A stretch of DNA of 64,000 nucleotides, taken from positions 6,014,001 to 6,078,000 of the forward strand of contig NC_016887.1 in assembly GCF_000284035.1 (NCBI RefSeq), read 5' to 3'. The position numbers were made by a program, and so were the translations under genes. The DNA comes from Nocardia cyriacigeorgica GUH-2 (lineage in GTDB: Bacteria > Actinomycetota > Actinomycetes > Mycobacteriales > Mycobacteriaceae). Of this stretch, positions 34,264-43,359 are shown piece after piece; the first letter of the stretch is position 1, and every line of letters starts with the position of its first letter. The notes under the pieces were generated by a model that saw only the letters and a list, made by a program, of their open reading frames with translations, was not told where the DNA came from and ran no database searches.

Positions 34264-35076
34264 TCAGTCCGCCGGGAAGATCTCCAGCGGCTTACCGGCG
34301 AGGTCGACCGTCATGTGCGCGGTGCGGCCACCGTCTTCGACGAAGATGTCGATCACCGGCCCCGCGTCGGCGGAGGCGATGAGTTCGTAGCCGATGCCGA
34401 GATGCTCGACCACTCCGCCCGGCAGCCGCACCGACTCCGGCGCACCGCGCAACAGACCGGCGAAGACGGTCAGATCGATGGCTCCCAGATCCACGGGCCG
34501 GCCATTCGACCAGCTCACCGTGGACGACCCGGTGCGCTCGAAGCCCTCGGCGTCGAACCGGTACAGCACGGGCTGCCCCGCCTCCAGCCGCTGGACCACC
34601 ACGAACTCGGGCATGACCGTGACGGTGTCGGCGATAGCGTCGCCGAAATGCTGCCGATAGCTGTCGACGAACAGCGCGAACCCGGAACCACTGACCAGGC
34701 TGGGCAGCGCCGCCGGCTCGGCCTCCTCCGCCTCCACCCCGATCACAGCGAGCGGGCCACCGGACTCCTCCGACCGCAGCGCTCCCGCCGTCGCACCGAT
34801 CACCGCGGCCACCGCCAGCACCGCGACCGGAATCCACCAGCGGCGTTTCGGCCGCTCGCGATGCAGCACCGCCGCCTTGGCGAGGTCGTCCGGAATCTGC
34901 AGATCGCGGATGAGGACGTTCAGCTCGCCGAAGGATTTGGCGCGCATCGCGGACCGGGTGCGCGCGGCGTGCTCGTCCTCGGTGAGCTGCCCGTCCCGCA
35001 AGGCCGCATCGAGGAGCGCACACGCTTCGACGCGGTCGGTGTCGCGCGCTCTGAGCTGGTCGTTTCTGGTCATCAC
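34264..35076 (-). CDS. DUF1707 membrane protein with extracytoplasmic domain
   Basis: A 270-residue protein. One DUF1707 module at the N-terminus (about 5-57: LRARDTDRVEACALLDAALRD, GQLTEDEHAART) precedes a membrane helix (about 79-100) and an exported domain of 165 residues containing FVDSYRQHFGDAIADTV. The latter block recurs in the neighbouring protein, so the two are paralogues. DUF1707 is an actinobacterial module of unknown function; this locus corresponds by position to Rv0048c. GTG/ATG start at 35073-35076, 4 bases after the neighbour's stop, so the pair form an operon. The 225 bases toward padR hold no gene. Confidence 0.8.
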   Translation of the reverse strand: MMTRNDQLRARDTDRVEACALLDAALRDGQLTEDEHAARTRSAMRAKSFGELNVLIRDLQIPDDLAKAAVLHRERPKRRWWIPVAVLAVAAVIGATAGALRSEESGGPLAVIGVEAEEAEPAALPSLVSGSGFALFVDSYRQHFGDAIADTVTVMPEFVVVQRLEAGQPVLYRFDAEGFERTGSSTVSWSNGRPVDLGAIDLTVFAGLLRGAPESVRLPGGVVEHLGIGYELIASADAGPVIDIFVEDGGRTAHMTVDLAGKPLEIFPAD

Positions 35077-35080
35077 GCGC

Positions 35081-36199
35081 CTAACCCTCGAACGGCCACA
35101 CGCGCAGCACCTCGCCGCCGGGGCCGAGGATGAAGTGTCCGGACTCTCTAAAGGTGTTGCTCACATAGACGGCCACGACCATGCGGCCTTCGTTCGGCGG
35201 GAACCTGTGGATCTCGACCGACAGGTGCGAGACCTTGCCGTCGGGCACCTGCGCGATCGCCGCGGCATTCGCCAGGGCCGCACCGATCGCCGCGGTATCG
35301 AGGACACCGAGGTCGACGGTCGGGGTGTCCACCTTGCGGGTGGTCGGATCGCTCGGCCGTTGGAAGCCGCCGCGGTAGTCGTAGGACACCTGGCGGTTCG
35401 GCTGGCCGGGAATGGCGCGGTCGACGTCGCCGTGGTCGGGGTACAGGGAGACCTCGTCGGCGATGGTGTCGCCGAATTCGGCGCGGTAGTCGGCGATGAA
35501 GTGGGCCATCCCGGCGCCGGTGATCAGCTCGGGGGTCGCGACGACGATGGGTTCGACGTCATCGAATTCGGGGCGCGGCGCGGGCAGCCCGGCCTGCGGG
35601 GCCTCGGCGTCCGGTGCGGCGGCCACCGGCGCTTCGGCGGACGCGGGCTCGGCGTCGCGGCCGGTCAGCGCGAAGGCTCCGAAGGCCACGGCGAGGGCCG
35701 CGGCGGTGAGCACCGCGAGATACCAGCCTTGACGGGCCGGCTGAGCCCGGTTCGGTGGCGCAGGCGTCCGGCGATGGCCCTGGAGGTCGGCGGTCAGCTC
35801 GGCCAGGTCGCCGAGCGTTGTCGCCTCGCCGAGCAGATCGGAGTAGGCGCGGTGCTCGTCCTCGGTGAGCTGGCCTTCGGTGCGGGCCAGGTCGAGCAGT
35901 TCGGCGGCCGCGGCGCGATCGGCGTCGCGTGCCCTGGTGGACGACGGATAGGCCGTCGCGGTACGCGCGGTCGGCACCGGGCGCGGCCGGCCGGACAACG
36001 GCAGCGCCGACGGTGCTTGCAGATCGTCGACGAGCGCCGCCAGCTCACCGACTGTTTTCGAGGCTCTGACCTGCGCTATCCGGTCGTGGTATTCGTCCGC
36101 GCCAAGCTGGCCCTCCGCATAGGCGGCATCGAGCACACTCTCGGTATGGGAGCGGTCGAGATCACGTGCGCGCATCCGACCGGGGACTGGCGTCGACAC
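35081..36199 (-). CDS. Double-DUF1707 membrane protein with extracytoplasmic domain
   Basis: A 372-residue protein with two DUF1707 modules in tandem (RARDLDRSHTESVLDAAYAEG at about 10-30, and RARDADRAAAAELLDLARTEG at about 90-110), one membrane helix (about 158-177), an Ala/Pro/Glu-rich stalk, then a domain with FIADYRAEFGDTIADEV like that of the downstream paralogue. The GTG at 36197-36199 is proposed as start because TACACT (a -10 hexamer on the minus strand) ends about 8 bases before it, suggesting a leaderless message, and because STPVPGRMRARD matches family N-termini. The ATG at 36175 is the alternative. Confidence 0.78.
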   Translation of the reverse strand: MSTPVPGRMRARDLDRSHTESVLDAAYAEGQLGADEYHDRIAQVRASKTVGELAALVDDLQAPSALPLSGRPRPVPTARTATAYPSSTRARDADRAAAAELLDLARTEGQLTEDEHRAYSDLLGEATTLGDLAELTADLQGHRRTPAPPNRAQPARQGWYLAVLTAAALAVAFGAFALTGRDAEPASAEAPVAAAPDAEAPQAGLPAPRPEFDDVEPIVVATPELITGAGMAHFIADYRAEFGDTIADEVSLYPDHGDVDRAIPGQPNRQVSYDYRGGFQRPSDPTTRKVDTPTVDLGVLDTAAIGAALANAAAIAQVPDGKVSHLSVEIHRFPPNEGRMVVAVYVSNTFRESGHFILGPGGEVLRVWPFEG

Positions 36200-36426
36200 C
36201 CATGCAGTGTATTCGGACAAGCCCACATTTCGCTTTTCTCGATCCGCTGCCGGACCTGGGACGGCGACCGCCGCGAGGCCCGGAGTGTGGACGCCGATCA
36301 CTGTGGGCGCGCCGAGCCCGATGCCGGCGAATCCCGCTGGTCCCGTGTCGCAGATGCGCCACAGCAGACCTGCCGGTGACCGCCTACCGAACACGCCGGG
36401 CGCCAGCGCAACGAATTGGACACGGC

Positions 36427-36442
36427 TACTCTGGTGAACGTG
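36427..36442 (+). promoter_or_regulatory. Putative leaderless promoter of the DUF5318 gene
   Basis: TACTCT at 36427-36432 is a good actinobacterial -10. Transcription would begin about 7 bases later, at the GTG at 36440, which is also where the M. tuberculosis orthologue Rv0049 begins. No ribosome site precedes it. Confidence 0.4.
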
Positions 36443-36859
36443 CGAATTCAGCGGCAAGTGGTCGACTATGCGCTCCGGCGCCGGTCGCTGCTGGCTGACG
36501 TCTATGCGGGCCGTGTCGATGTCGCCGAGGTGTGTGATGCGAATCCATATCTGCTGCGTGCGGCGAAATTCCACGGTCGGGGGAGCGAGGTCACATGCCC
36601 TATCTGCCGGAAAGAACAGCTCACACTCGTATCCTGGGTCTACGGCGACGGCCTCGGCCCGGTAGCGGGCTCGGCTCGCACCCCGGAGGAACTGCTCCGG
36701 CTCGCCGAGACTCGCGAGGAGTTCTCGGTCCATGTGGTCGAGGTGTGCCGGACCTGCAGCTGGAACCATCTGGTGCAGTCCTATGTGCTCGGCACCACAC
36801 CGGTTCCGCCGCGACGACGCTCCGGAACCCGAGCCAACCGGCGGACCGCTGCCGAATGA
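36440..36859 (+). CDS. DUF5318 zinc-ribbon protein (Rv0049 orthologue)
   Basis: A 139-residue protein highly similar, from memory, to mycobacterial Rv0049: RIQRQVVDYALRRRSLLADV, VCDANPYLLRAAKFHG, then CPICRKEQLTLVSWV and VVEVCRTCSWNHLVQSYVLG. The two CxxC pairs should bind one zinc ion. The role is unknown; the constant position just upstream of ponA suggests a link to wall synthesis. Start taken at GTG 36440 (see the promoter entry); GTG 36434 and ATG 36416 are in frame upstream. The basic C-terminal tail (RRRSGTRANRR) is variable in the family. Confidence 0.88.
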   Translation: MRIQRQVVDYALRRRSLLADVYAGRVDVAEVCDANPYLLRAAKFHGRGSEVTCPICRKEQLTLVSWVYGDGLGPVAGSARTPEELLRLAETREEFSVHVVEVCRTCSWNHLVQSYVLGTTPVPPRRRSGTRANRRTAAE

Positions 36860-36968
36860 AGTACCTGGTCATCTGCCCGTCGGGTGACTTATAGGGCCGA
36901 GCCTGGTCCATCGCGACCTGCCCGGCCCCGAGCCACCCAGACCGATACGAGCTTTGGAGATCTTGTCA

Positions 36969-39900
36969 GTGAATTCGCCCTACGAGAGCCCTCACGGCGA
37001 TGACCCGAACGCCCGCACGCAGCGCAGTCCACAACCAGGTCCGAACCCCCGCCCGATGGGGCCGCCGCCCGGCCGCCCCGGCGCTCCCGGCGGTCCGCGT
37101 CCGCAGGTGAGCGGTCCGCGGCCCGGTGCGGGTGGGCCGCGTCCCGGTGCGCCGATGCCCGGTCCGAACGGACCGCGGCCGGGTCCGAACGGCCCGCGTC
37201 CCGGCCCGAACGGCCGTCCGGGTCCGCAGGGTGGCCGTGGTCCGCAGGGTGGGCCGCCGCCGGGTAATCCGCGCGGGCCGCAGCCGCCGCATCGTCCGGG
37301 TCCGCCCCCGGGCCGTGGGCCGCAGGGTGGGCCGCCGCCCGGGCGGGCGCCGCAGGGCAGGCCCGGTCCGAATCCGGCACCGAACTCCGCGCAGTCGACG
37401 CAGAAGATATCCCGCCCCGGCGGGGAGGGCGCCACGCCGCCGTCGGCCCAGTCGACGCAGAAGATCAGCCGTCCGGCCTCGCTGTCGGAGGCGGTGTCCC
37501 AGCGCGACCGCAAGGCCTCGAGCACCGGTCCGCGTCCGGCCACCCGCAGGCCCGTCACCGGTGCCGCCGGCGGGCCGAACACCGGCGAACGCCGGGCCCA
37601 GTCGCGTTCCGGCCCGCCCTCGGGTCCGCCGCCGCGGCGCGGTGGTGGTGACGGCGACGGTTCCGACGGCCCGGGCGGACGCAGGCCCGGCGCCAAGAAG
37701 AAGTCGCCGTGGCGGATCGTGCGCCGCACCATCTACGTGCTGATCGCGCTGGCGATCGTGGTGCCGAGCACCGTGTTCTTGATCGCCTACTCCACGGTTT
37801 CCGTTCCCCAGCCGGGCGATCTCAAAACCAATCAGGTGGCGATGATCTACGCCGCCGACGGCACCACCGAGATCAGCAAGGTGGTTCCGCCGGAAGGCAA
37901 CCGCACCGAGGTCACCATCGACCAGGTGCCGCCGCATGTCCGCAACGCCGTCACCGCGGCCGAGGACCGTGATTTCTACACCAACCCGGGCTTCTCGGTG
38001 TCCGGTTTCGCCCGCGCCGCGCGCGACAACCTGCTGGGCAAGGAGAGCGCTGGCGGTGGCTCCACCATCACCCAGCAGTACGTGAAGAACGCGCTGGTCG
38101 GTGACGAACGCTCGCTCAACCGCAAGCTCAAAGAGCTGGTGATCTCGGCGAAGATGGCGCGGCAGTGGAGCAAGGATGAGATCCTCGCCGCCTACCTCAA
38201 CACCATCTACTTCGGCCGCGGCGCCTACGGCATCGACGCCGCCGCCAAGGCCTACTTCGACAAGCCGGTGCAGGAGCTGACCGTGGCCGAGGGCGCGGTG
38301 CTCGCGGCCACTATCCAGCTGCCGTCGGCGTTGGATCCGGAGCAGAACCCCGAGGGCGCCAAGGCCCGCTGGAACTACGTGCTCGACGGCATGGTGTCGG
38401 AGGGCAATCTGCCCGCCGCCGAACGCAAGTCGATGCAGTACCCGGCGGTGCGTCCGCTGGCCTCGCTCGGCGACAAGGCCAACGACGACGGCCCCGAGGG
38501 CTTGATCAAGCAGCAGGTGCTGCGCGAGCTGTCGGAAGCGGGCATCAGCGAGCAGCAGCTCAACACCGCGGGCTTGCAGATCACCACCACCATCGATCCG
38601 AAGGCGCAGCAGGCCGCGCTCGATGCGGTGGCCGAGAACATGCAGGGCGAGCCCGAGAAGCTGCGCACCGCCGTGGTCTCGATCGATCCGAAATCCGGTG
38701 CGGTGCGCGCCTACTACGGCGGCAAGGACGGCCAGGGCTACGACTTCGCCAACGCGGGCTTGCAGACCGGTTCGTCGTTCAAGGTGTTCGGCCTGGCGCA
38801 GAACCTGGAGATGGGCATCCCGCTGTCGCAGATGTACGACAGCTCGCCGCTCACCGTGCACGGCATCAAGATCACCAACGTCGAGGGTGAGTCCTGCGGC
38901 ATGTGCACCATCGCCGAGGCGCTCAAGCGTTCGCTGAACACCAGCTTCTACCGCATGCAGCTGGATATGCAGAACGGCCCGCAGAAGATCGCCGATATGG
39001 CGCACAAGCTGGGCATTCCGGAAGAGATCCCGGGCGTCGGCAAGACCCTGACCGAACCGGACGGCTCCGGCCCGAACAACGGCATCGTGCTGGGCCAGTA
39101 CCAGGCGCGAGTGCTCGATATGGCTTCCGCCTACGCGACTCTCGCGGCGTCGGGCGTCTACCACAAGCCGCACTTCGTGCAGCGCGTGGTGACCGCCGAC
39201 GGTGAGGTGCTGCTCGATCGCGGTGAGGTCGCCGGCGAGCAGCGCGTCTCGGCTGCCGTGGCCGACAACGTCACCGCGGCGATGAAGCCGATCGCGGCCT
39301 ACTCCCGCAACCACGGCCTGGCCGGTGGCCGGGAGTCGGCAGCCAAGACCGGTACCGCCCAGCTCGGCGACACCGGCGAGAACAAGGACGCCTGGATGGT
39401 CGGCTACACGCCGTCGCTGTCCACCGCGGTCTGGGTCGGCACCGAACAGGGTGAGCCGCTGCGCAATTACGGCGGCGCGATGATCTACGGCTCCAGCCTG
39501 CCCTCGGACATCTGGAAGGACACCATGGACGGCGCGCTCGAGGGCACGCCGAAGGAGACCTTCCCCAAGCCCGCCCCCATCAAGGGCCAGGCGGGTGTGC
39601 CGGAGTGGACCGCGCCGTACACCGCGCCGTCGACCACCGAGGCTCCCCCGTTCCAGCCGCCAGTGGTGATCACCCCGAGCCAGGTGGAGATCCTGCCCGG
39701 CATCACCATCCCTGTCCCCGGCGTGCAACCGAACCCGCAGGCGCAGGTGCGGCCGCAACCGCAGCAGCCGTCGAACCCCGGCCCGCTGCCGGGGCAGCCG
39801 ACCGCACCGCCGGAGGGCTCACCGGGCACCGGCCAGGGCCAGTCGGGTGAGGACAGTTCCGACAGCGGCACCGAATCCGGCGGCGGCGGTGGTGGTACCG

Positions 39901-39971
39901 GCGGCGGTGGCACCGGTGGCGACGAGGACTCCGGGGGGACGAGCGGAGCTCCGCCCGGCCGGTCCCGGTAG
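36969..39971 (+). CDS. ponA1: Class A penicillin-binding protein PonA1-like
   Basis: A 1000-residue bifunctional peptidoglycan synthase. The first 250 residues are a cytoplasmic, Pro/Gly/Arg-rich disordered tail with GPNGPRP repeats and a doubled AQSTQKISRP phosphoacceptor-like motif; PonA1 of mycobacteria is regulated by phosphorylation of this tail. A membrane helix (about 255-275) precedes the GT51 domain (catalytic E332 in AEDR; GGGSTITQQ) and the transpeptidase (S602xxK605, SLNTS, K793-T-G). The C-terminus is Pro/Gly/Ser-rich. GTG at 36969 has ggag 9 bases upstream. Context DUF5318-ponA-GT87 equals Rv0049-Rv0050-Rv0051. Confidence 0.95.
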   Translation: MNSPYESPHGDDPNARTQRSPQPGPNPRPMGPPPGRPGAPGGPRPQVSGPRPGAGGPRPGAPMPGPNGPRPGPNGPRPGPNGRPGPQGGRGPQGGPPPGNPRGPQPPHRPGPPPGRGPQGGPPPGRAPQGRPGPNPAPNSAQSTQKISRPGGEGATPPSAQSTQKISRPASLSEAVSQRDRKASSTGPRPATRRPVTGAAGGPNTGERRAQSRSGPPSGPPPRRGGGDGDGSDGPGGRRPGAKKKSPWRIVRRTIYVLIALAIVVPSTVFLIAYSTVSVPQPGDLKTNQVAMIYAADGTTEISKVVPPEGNRTEVTIDQVPPHVRNAVTAAEDRDFYTNPGFSVSGFARAARDNLLGKESAGGGSTITQQYVKNALVGDERSLNRKLKELVISAKMARQWSKDEILAAYLNTIYFGRGAYGIDAAAKAYFDKPVQELTVAEGAVLAATIQLPSALDPEQNPEGAKARWNYVLDGMVSEGNLPAAERKSMQYPAVRPLASLGDKANDDGPEGLIKQQVLRELSEAGISEQQLNTAGLQITTTIDPKAQQAALDAVAENMQGEPEKLRTAVVSIDPKSGAVRAYYGGKDGQGYDFANAGLQTGSSFKVFGLAQNLEMGIPLSQMYDSSPLTVHGIKITNVEGESCGMCTIAEALKRSLNTSFYRMQLDMQNGPQKIADMAHKLGIPEEIPGVGKTLTEPDGSGPNNGIVLGQYQARVLDMASAYATLAASGVYHKPHFVQRVVTADGEVLLDRGEVAGEQRVSAAVADNVTAAMKPIAAYSRNHGLAGGRESAAKTGTAQLGDTGENKDAWMVGYTPSLSTAVWVGTEQGEPLRNYGGAMIYGSSLPSDIWKDTMDGALEGTPKETFPKPAPIKGQAGVPEWTAPYTAPSTTEAPPFQPPVVITPSQVEILPGITIPVPGVQPNPQAQVRPQPQQPSNPGPLPGQPTAPPEGSPGTGQGQSGEDSSDSGTESGGGGGGTGGGGTGGDEDSGGTSGAPPGRSR

Positions 39972-39982
39972 CCTCGGGTGCC

Positions 39983-41722
39983 GTGACCGATCAGCGACTC
40001 GTGGGCGAGCCGACCAACGGGAACGCGCACCCCGGCCCGGCGGCCGACCGGCCCGGCAGCGCGCGCTACGAGTCCCCGGCTCCGCTCGCTCCCGACCTGC
40101 GGTCGTGCGACGCCCGAGACCGGCCGAGCCGCAACGATTCCCTGACAGCGCAGCTGTGCACGGTGATCGGCGGCCCGGTCGGTGATCACGCCCTGATCGG
40201 CCGCACCCGGTTCTGGACGCCGATGCGGGTGCTGTTCCTGTTCACGGTGGTGTTCCTGGCCCTCGGCTGGGGCACCAAAGCGGCCTGTATCCAGCAGACC
40301 GAAGCCGCCAACGGCGGACTGACGCTGGACTGGAACGACGGCCGCCAGTACACGGCCATGTGCTATTCGGACACTGTCCCGCTCTACGGCGCGGAACGGC
40401 TCAACGAAGGCGCGTTCCCGTACAAGAAGTCCTGGATCGAGGAGACGCCCGACGGTGGCACCGAGACCCGGTACATGGAGTACCCGGTGCTGTCGGGGCT
40501 CTACCAGTACGTGTCCATGCAGATCGCCAAGAGCTGGGACGCCGGTCCGCTGCCGGGCGCGCTGCAAGTGGTCATCTACTTCAATGTGATCGCCGTCGGG
40601 CTGGCGCTGGCCTGGCTGGTCACCGTGTGGGCCACGGCCCTGCTGGCCGGCCGGCGGGTCTGGGATGCCGCGCTGGTGGCCTGCTCACCGCTGGTGATCG
40701 TGCACGGCTTCACCAATTTCGACGCCCTGGCAACGGCTTTCGCCGCGACCGGCCTGCTGGCCTGGGCGCGCAGGAAGCCGGTGCTCGCGGGCGTGCTGCT
40801 GGGTCTGGGCGGGGCGGCGAAGCTGTATCCGCTGCTGCTGCTCGGCCCGATCCTGGTGCTGTGCCTGCGCGCGGACCCGATGCAGCGCACCCCGAGCGCG
40901 CACATCAAGATCCGGTTGAACGAGATCGACGGCACCGCGGCGGCCAAGGAGTGGATCCGCGAGATTCCGCATCGGGTCCGCATCCTGGGCACCCGCCCGC
41001 TCGGTGCGGCCGGACTCACCGCCGGCGCGGCGGCCGGGACCTGGGCGATCGTGAATCTGCCGATCGCGGTGCTGTTCCCGACCGGCTGGCGGGAATTCTT
41101 CCGGCTCAACACCACCCGGCACGCGGATCCGGATTCGATCTACAACGTCATCACCTCGTTCACCGGCTGGCCCGGTTTCGACGGCGTGCTCGACCACGGT
41201 GAGCCGCCGACCATCCTCAATCTGGTCTCGCTGACGCTGTTCGTCATCGCCTGCCTGCTCATCGCCTACATCGGCCTGACCGCCCCGCGCCGCCCGCGGC
41301 TGGCCCAGCTGTGCTTCCTGGTGATCGCCGCCTTCTTGCTGACGAACAAGGTGTGGAGCCCGCAGTATTCGCTGTGGCTGGTGCCGCTGGCCGTGCTCGC
41401 GCTGCCGCATCGGCGAATCCTGCTGGCCTGGATGACGATCGACGCGCTGGTCTGGGTGCCGCGCATGTTCTACTACCTCGGCCTGGACCGAAAAGGCCTG
41501 CCGGAGCAGTGGTTCACCGGCACCGTGCTGCTGCGCGATATTGCGGTGATCATCGTCTGCGCGCTGATCGTGCGCCAGATCTACCGCCCCGAGGACGACC
41601 TGGTGCGCCGCGATTTCGTGGACGACCCGGTCGGCGGCCCCCTCGATCACGCCACCGACCCATTGCTGCCGTGGCTTCCGGAACGGTTGCGGCCCAAGGA
41701 AGGCCGAGTGCGCACGGGCTGA
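39983..41722 (+). CDS. GT87-type membrane glycosyltransferase (DUF2029; Rv0051-like)
   Basis: A 579-residue polytopic protein with about ten membrane helices and a long cytoplasmic N-terminus of some 75 residues. After helix 1 comes the conserved extracytoplasmic stretch NDGRQYTAMCYSDTVPLYGAE, then RYMEYPVLSGLYQYVSM, with the acidic residues that in the GT-C fold bind polyprenyl-phosphate donors. It probably transfers a mannosyl or other sugar from a lipid carrier on the outer face. It begins 12 bases after ponA, so both are likely one operon, supporting a role in envelope assembly. GTG start at 39983. Confidence 0.88.
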   Translation: MTDQRLVGEPTNGNAHPGPAADRPGSARYESPAPLAPDLRSCDARDRPSRNDSLTAQLCTVIGGPVGDHALIGRTRFWTPMRVLFLFTVVFLALGWGTKAACIQQTEAANGGLTLDWNDGRQYTAMCYSDTVPLYGAERLNEGAFPYKKSWIEETPDGGTETRYMEYPVLSGLYQYVSMQIAKSWDAGPLPGALQVVIYFNVIAVGLALAWLVTVWATALLAGRRVWDAALVACSPLVIVHGFTNFDALATAFAATGLLAWARRKPVLAGVLLGLGGAAKLYPLLLLGPILVLCLRADPMQRTPSAHIKIRLNEIDGTAAAKEWIREIPHRVRILGTRPLGAAGLTAGAAAGTWAIVNLPIAVLFPTGWREFFRLNTTRHADPDSIYNVITSFTGWPGFDGVLDHGEPPTILNLVSLTLFVIACLLIAYIGLTAPRRPRLAQLCFLVIAAFLLTNKVWSPQYSLWLVPLAVLALPHRRILLAWMTIDALVWVPRMFYYLGLDRKGLPEQWFTGTVLLRDIAVIIVCALIVRQIYRPEDDLVRRDFVDDPVGGPLDHATDPLLPWLPERLRPKEGRVRTG

Positions 41723-41787
41723 CCGGGCCGCGCGGTTCCCCCTCGCCGGAGAGTCGGCTACCGGCCTGGGAATGCCGGGTCCGCCGC

Positions 41788-43359
41788 TCAGCGCGCGCGC
41801 AGAATTCGCGCCTGCCGTTCGGGTTCCTGCGGGAGCAGATCCAGGTCGAGTTCCCACGCGCTGCCGGTCCACGGGTCGAACAATGGGGTACCCGGGATGG
41901 TCGGTAGGTGGCGGCAGGCCCGGGACAGGGTCGCGACCAGGTTGTCCTCGGAATCGGATTCGTTGCTGCCGATGATCACCGTGGACAGGCCGATGAGGTC
42001 ACCGCGCATCAGCAGCGAACCGAGTCGCTGCACGTCGGTGGCCTGATAGCCGTGCGGGAAATCGGCCGCCACCAGCACCCGGTGCTCGGTGGGCGGGGTG
42101 CCCGCACCGCTGTTGTAGGCCATTTCGGCGAGTTCGGCGGCGTCGGCGAGGGTTTTCAGCCGGGCCGAGATATCGGTGTGATGGGTGATCGGCGGGCCGC
42201 CGAGTACCGGCCCGAGCAGACCGGTGAGACCGGTGAACGCGCTGGTCAGATCGATGATGTCGACGACGGTGGTGCGCTGCGGAGCCGCCGCGACGAGCCG
42301 GGCCAGCAGCGCCCCGACGATCGGCGCGACCGCCGCGGAGGATTCGCTGTCGATCCACAGCGGACGATTCAGCGGAACCGGCACACAGTACGGAATGCGC
42401 AGCGGCCCACGGTCGATGGCGTACAGCTCGCCGAGCCGGATGCCGTCGGCGGGTGCCGGTGCGCGGTCCCAGGCCGGGGATTCCCAGGAGGCCAGCGAAG
42501 GCGGTAGCGCCTGGTCGGCCTCGGCCAGTTCACGCACCAGTTGATCGCTGTCGCGCCGGTGGTTGGTCTCGGCGGTGGCGTTCAGCTCGTCGTGGCGGCG
42601 CTGGGCGGCCGTGCGGGCGGCGTTAGCGGCGGGGGTGTTGCGGGTGGCCGGATCGGAAACCGCTTCGGACAGTTCCTGATCGAGCCGTTTGGCAGCGTAG
42701 TCGCGTGCGGAGATCAACGCCGCCGCCGAGCGTGCGGCGTCTTCGAAGATCATCCACAGCCGTTCCAGGCCGTGCCCGACCTCGAGCGGACTGCCGCCCT
42801 GCGCGGGCGCGGTCATCGCGTACGGATCCGCCTGCGGTGCGGCGGGTGCCGTCCCGGCCGCGCTGGGCGCCATCCCGGCCGCGCCGTGCGCCTGCAACAG
42901 TTCGGCCAGCCCGCCCGCATAACCCTGACCGAGCGCGCGCACCTTCCACGCGCCCTGTCGCCGGTACACCTCGAGGCAGATCAGCGCCCGCTCGCCTGCG
43001 GCCGGTGCGATCGCAAATTCGACGGTGGTGGTGCCGTTTTCGGATAGTTCGGCGACCACCTTGCCCAGTTCCGCCGGTTGGCCCGCGGTGCTGGCCACCA
43101 GCAGCACCGCCTGGGCGTCGGCGCGCACCTCGGCGAGGCTGAGCGTCACGCCGTCGCCGTCGAGACTCACCCCCGCGGTGGACGTCCGGTCACCGGTGAC
43201 GACGTCGCCGGCGTCCGATACCCGCAGATCGTCGTTCACCACCAGCGCCGAAAGCGCCGGCGCCGCATCCGCGTGCACGCCGAAGCGCACCGTCTGCCCT
43301 GTCAAGGGCACGTTCTGCCCCGCCGTCAGTTGCCGCACGTCCACGTCCCCCGTCCCCAC
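41788..43359 (-). CDS. TerD-like protein fused to a degenerate FtsK/HerA-like ATPase domain
   Basis: A 523-residue protein. Residues 1-135 form a TerD-like beta-sandwich (ending in LEVYRRQGAWKVRALGQGYAGGLAEL, the family's usual close) but lack the GEGDDE calcium motif. A linker and a long helical region (about 175-280, coiled-coil-like) follow. The last 220 residues resemble the FtsK/HerA ATPase fold: RPLWIDSESSAAVAPIVGALL sits where Walker A should be but has no GK[ST]; then VVDIIDLTS and LVAADFPHGY (Walker B/sensor-like). It is therefore probably a nucleotide-free scaffold. GTG start at 43357-43359, directly after the upstream TerD gene's stop; same operon. Confidence 0.8.
   Translation of the reverse strand: MGTGDVDVRQLTAGQNVPLTGQTVRFGVHADAAPALSALVVNDDLRVSDAGDVVTGDRTSTAGVSLDGDGVTLSLAEVRADAQAVLLVASTAGQPAELGKVVAELSENGTTTVEFAIAPAAGERALICLEVYRRQGAWKVRALGQGYAGGLAELLQAHGAAGMAPSAAGTAPAAPQADPYAMTAPAQGGSPLEVGHGLERLWMIFEDAARSAAALISARDYAAKRLDQELSEAVSDPATRNTPAANAARTAAQRRHDELNATAETNHRRDSDQLVRELAEADQALPPSLASWESPAWDRAPAPADGIRLGELYAIDRGPLRIPYCVPVPLNRPLWIDSESSAAVAPIVGALLARLVAAAPQRTTVVDIIDLTSAFTGLTGLLGPVLGGPPITHHTDISARLKTLADAAELAEMAYNSGAGTPPTEHRVLVAADFPHGYQATDVQRLGSLLMRGDLIGLSTVIIGSNESDSEDNLVATLSRACRHLPTIPGTPLFDPWTGSAWELDLDLLPQEPERQARILRAR

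Noticed and set aside
37126..37390. GC-rich tandem repeat in the 5' part of ponA1 considered as an intergenic repeat
   Set aside because: It is coding: in-frame Gly-Pro-Asn-Gly-Pro-Arg repeats of the cytoplasmic tail.
36966..39758. A 930-codon open frame antisense to ponA1
   Set aside because: Shadow frame caused by high third-position GC; the + strand has all PBP motifs.
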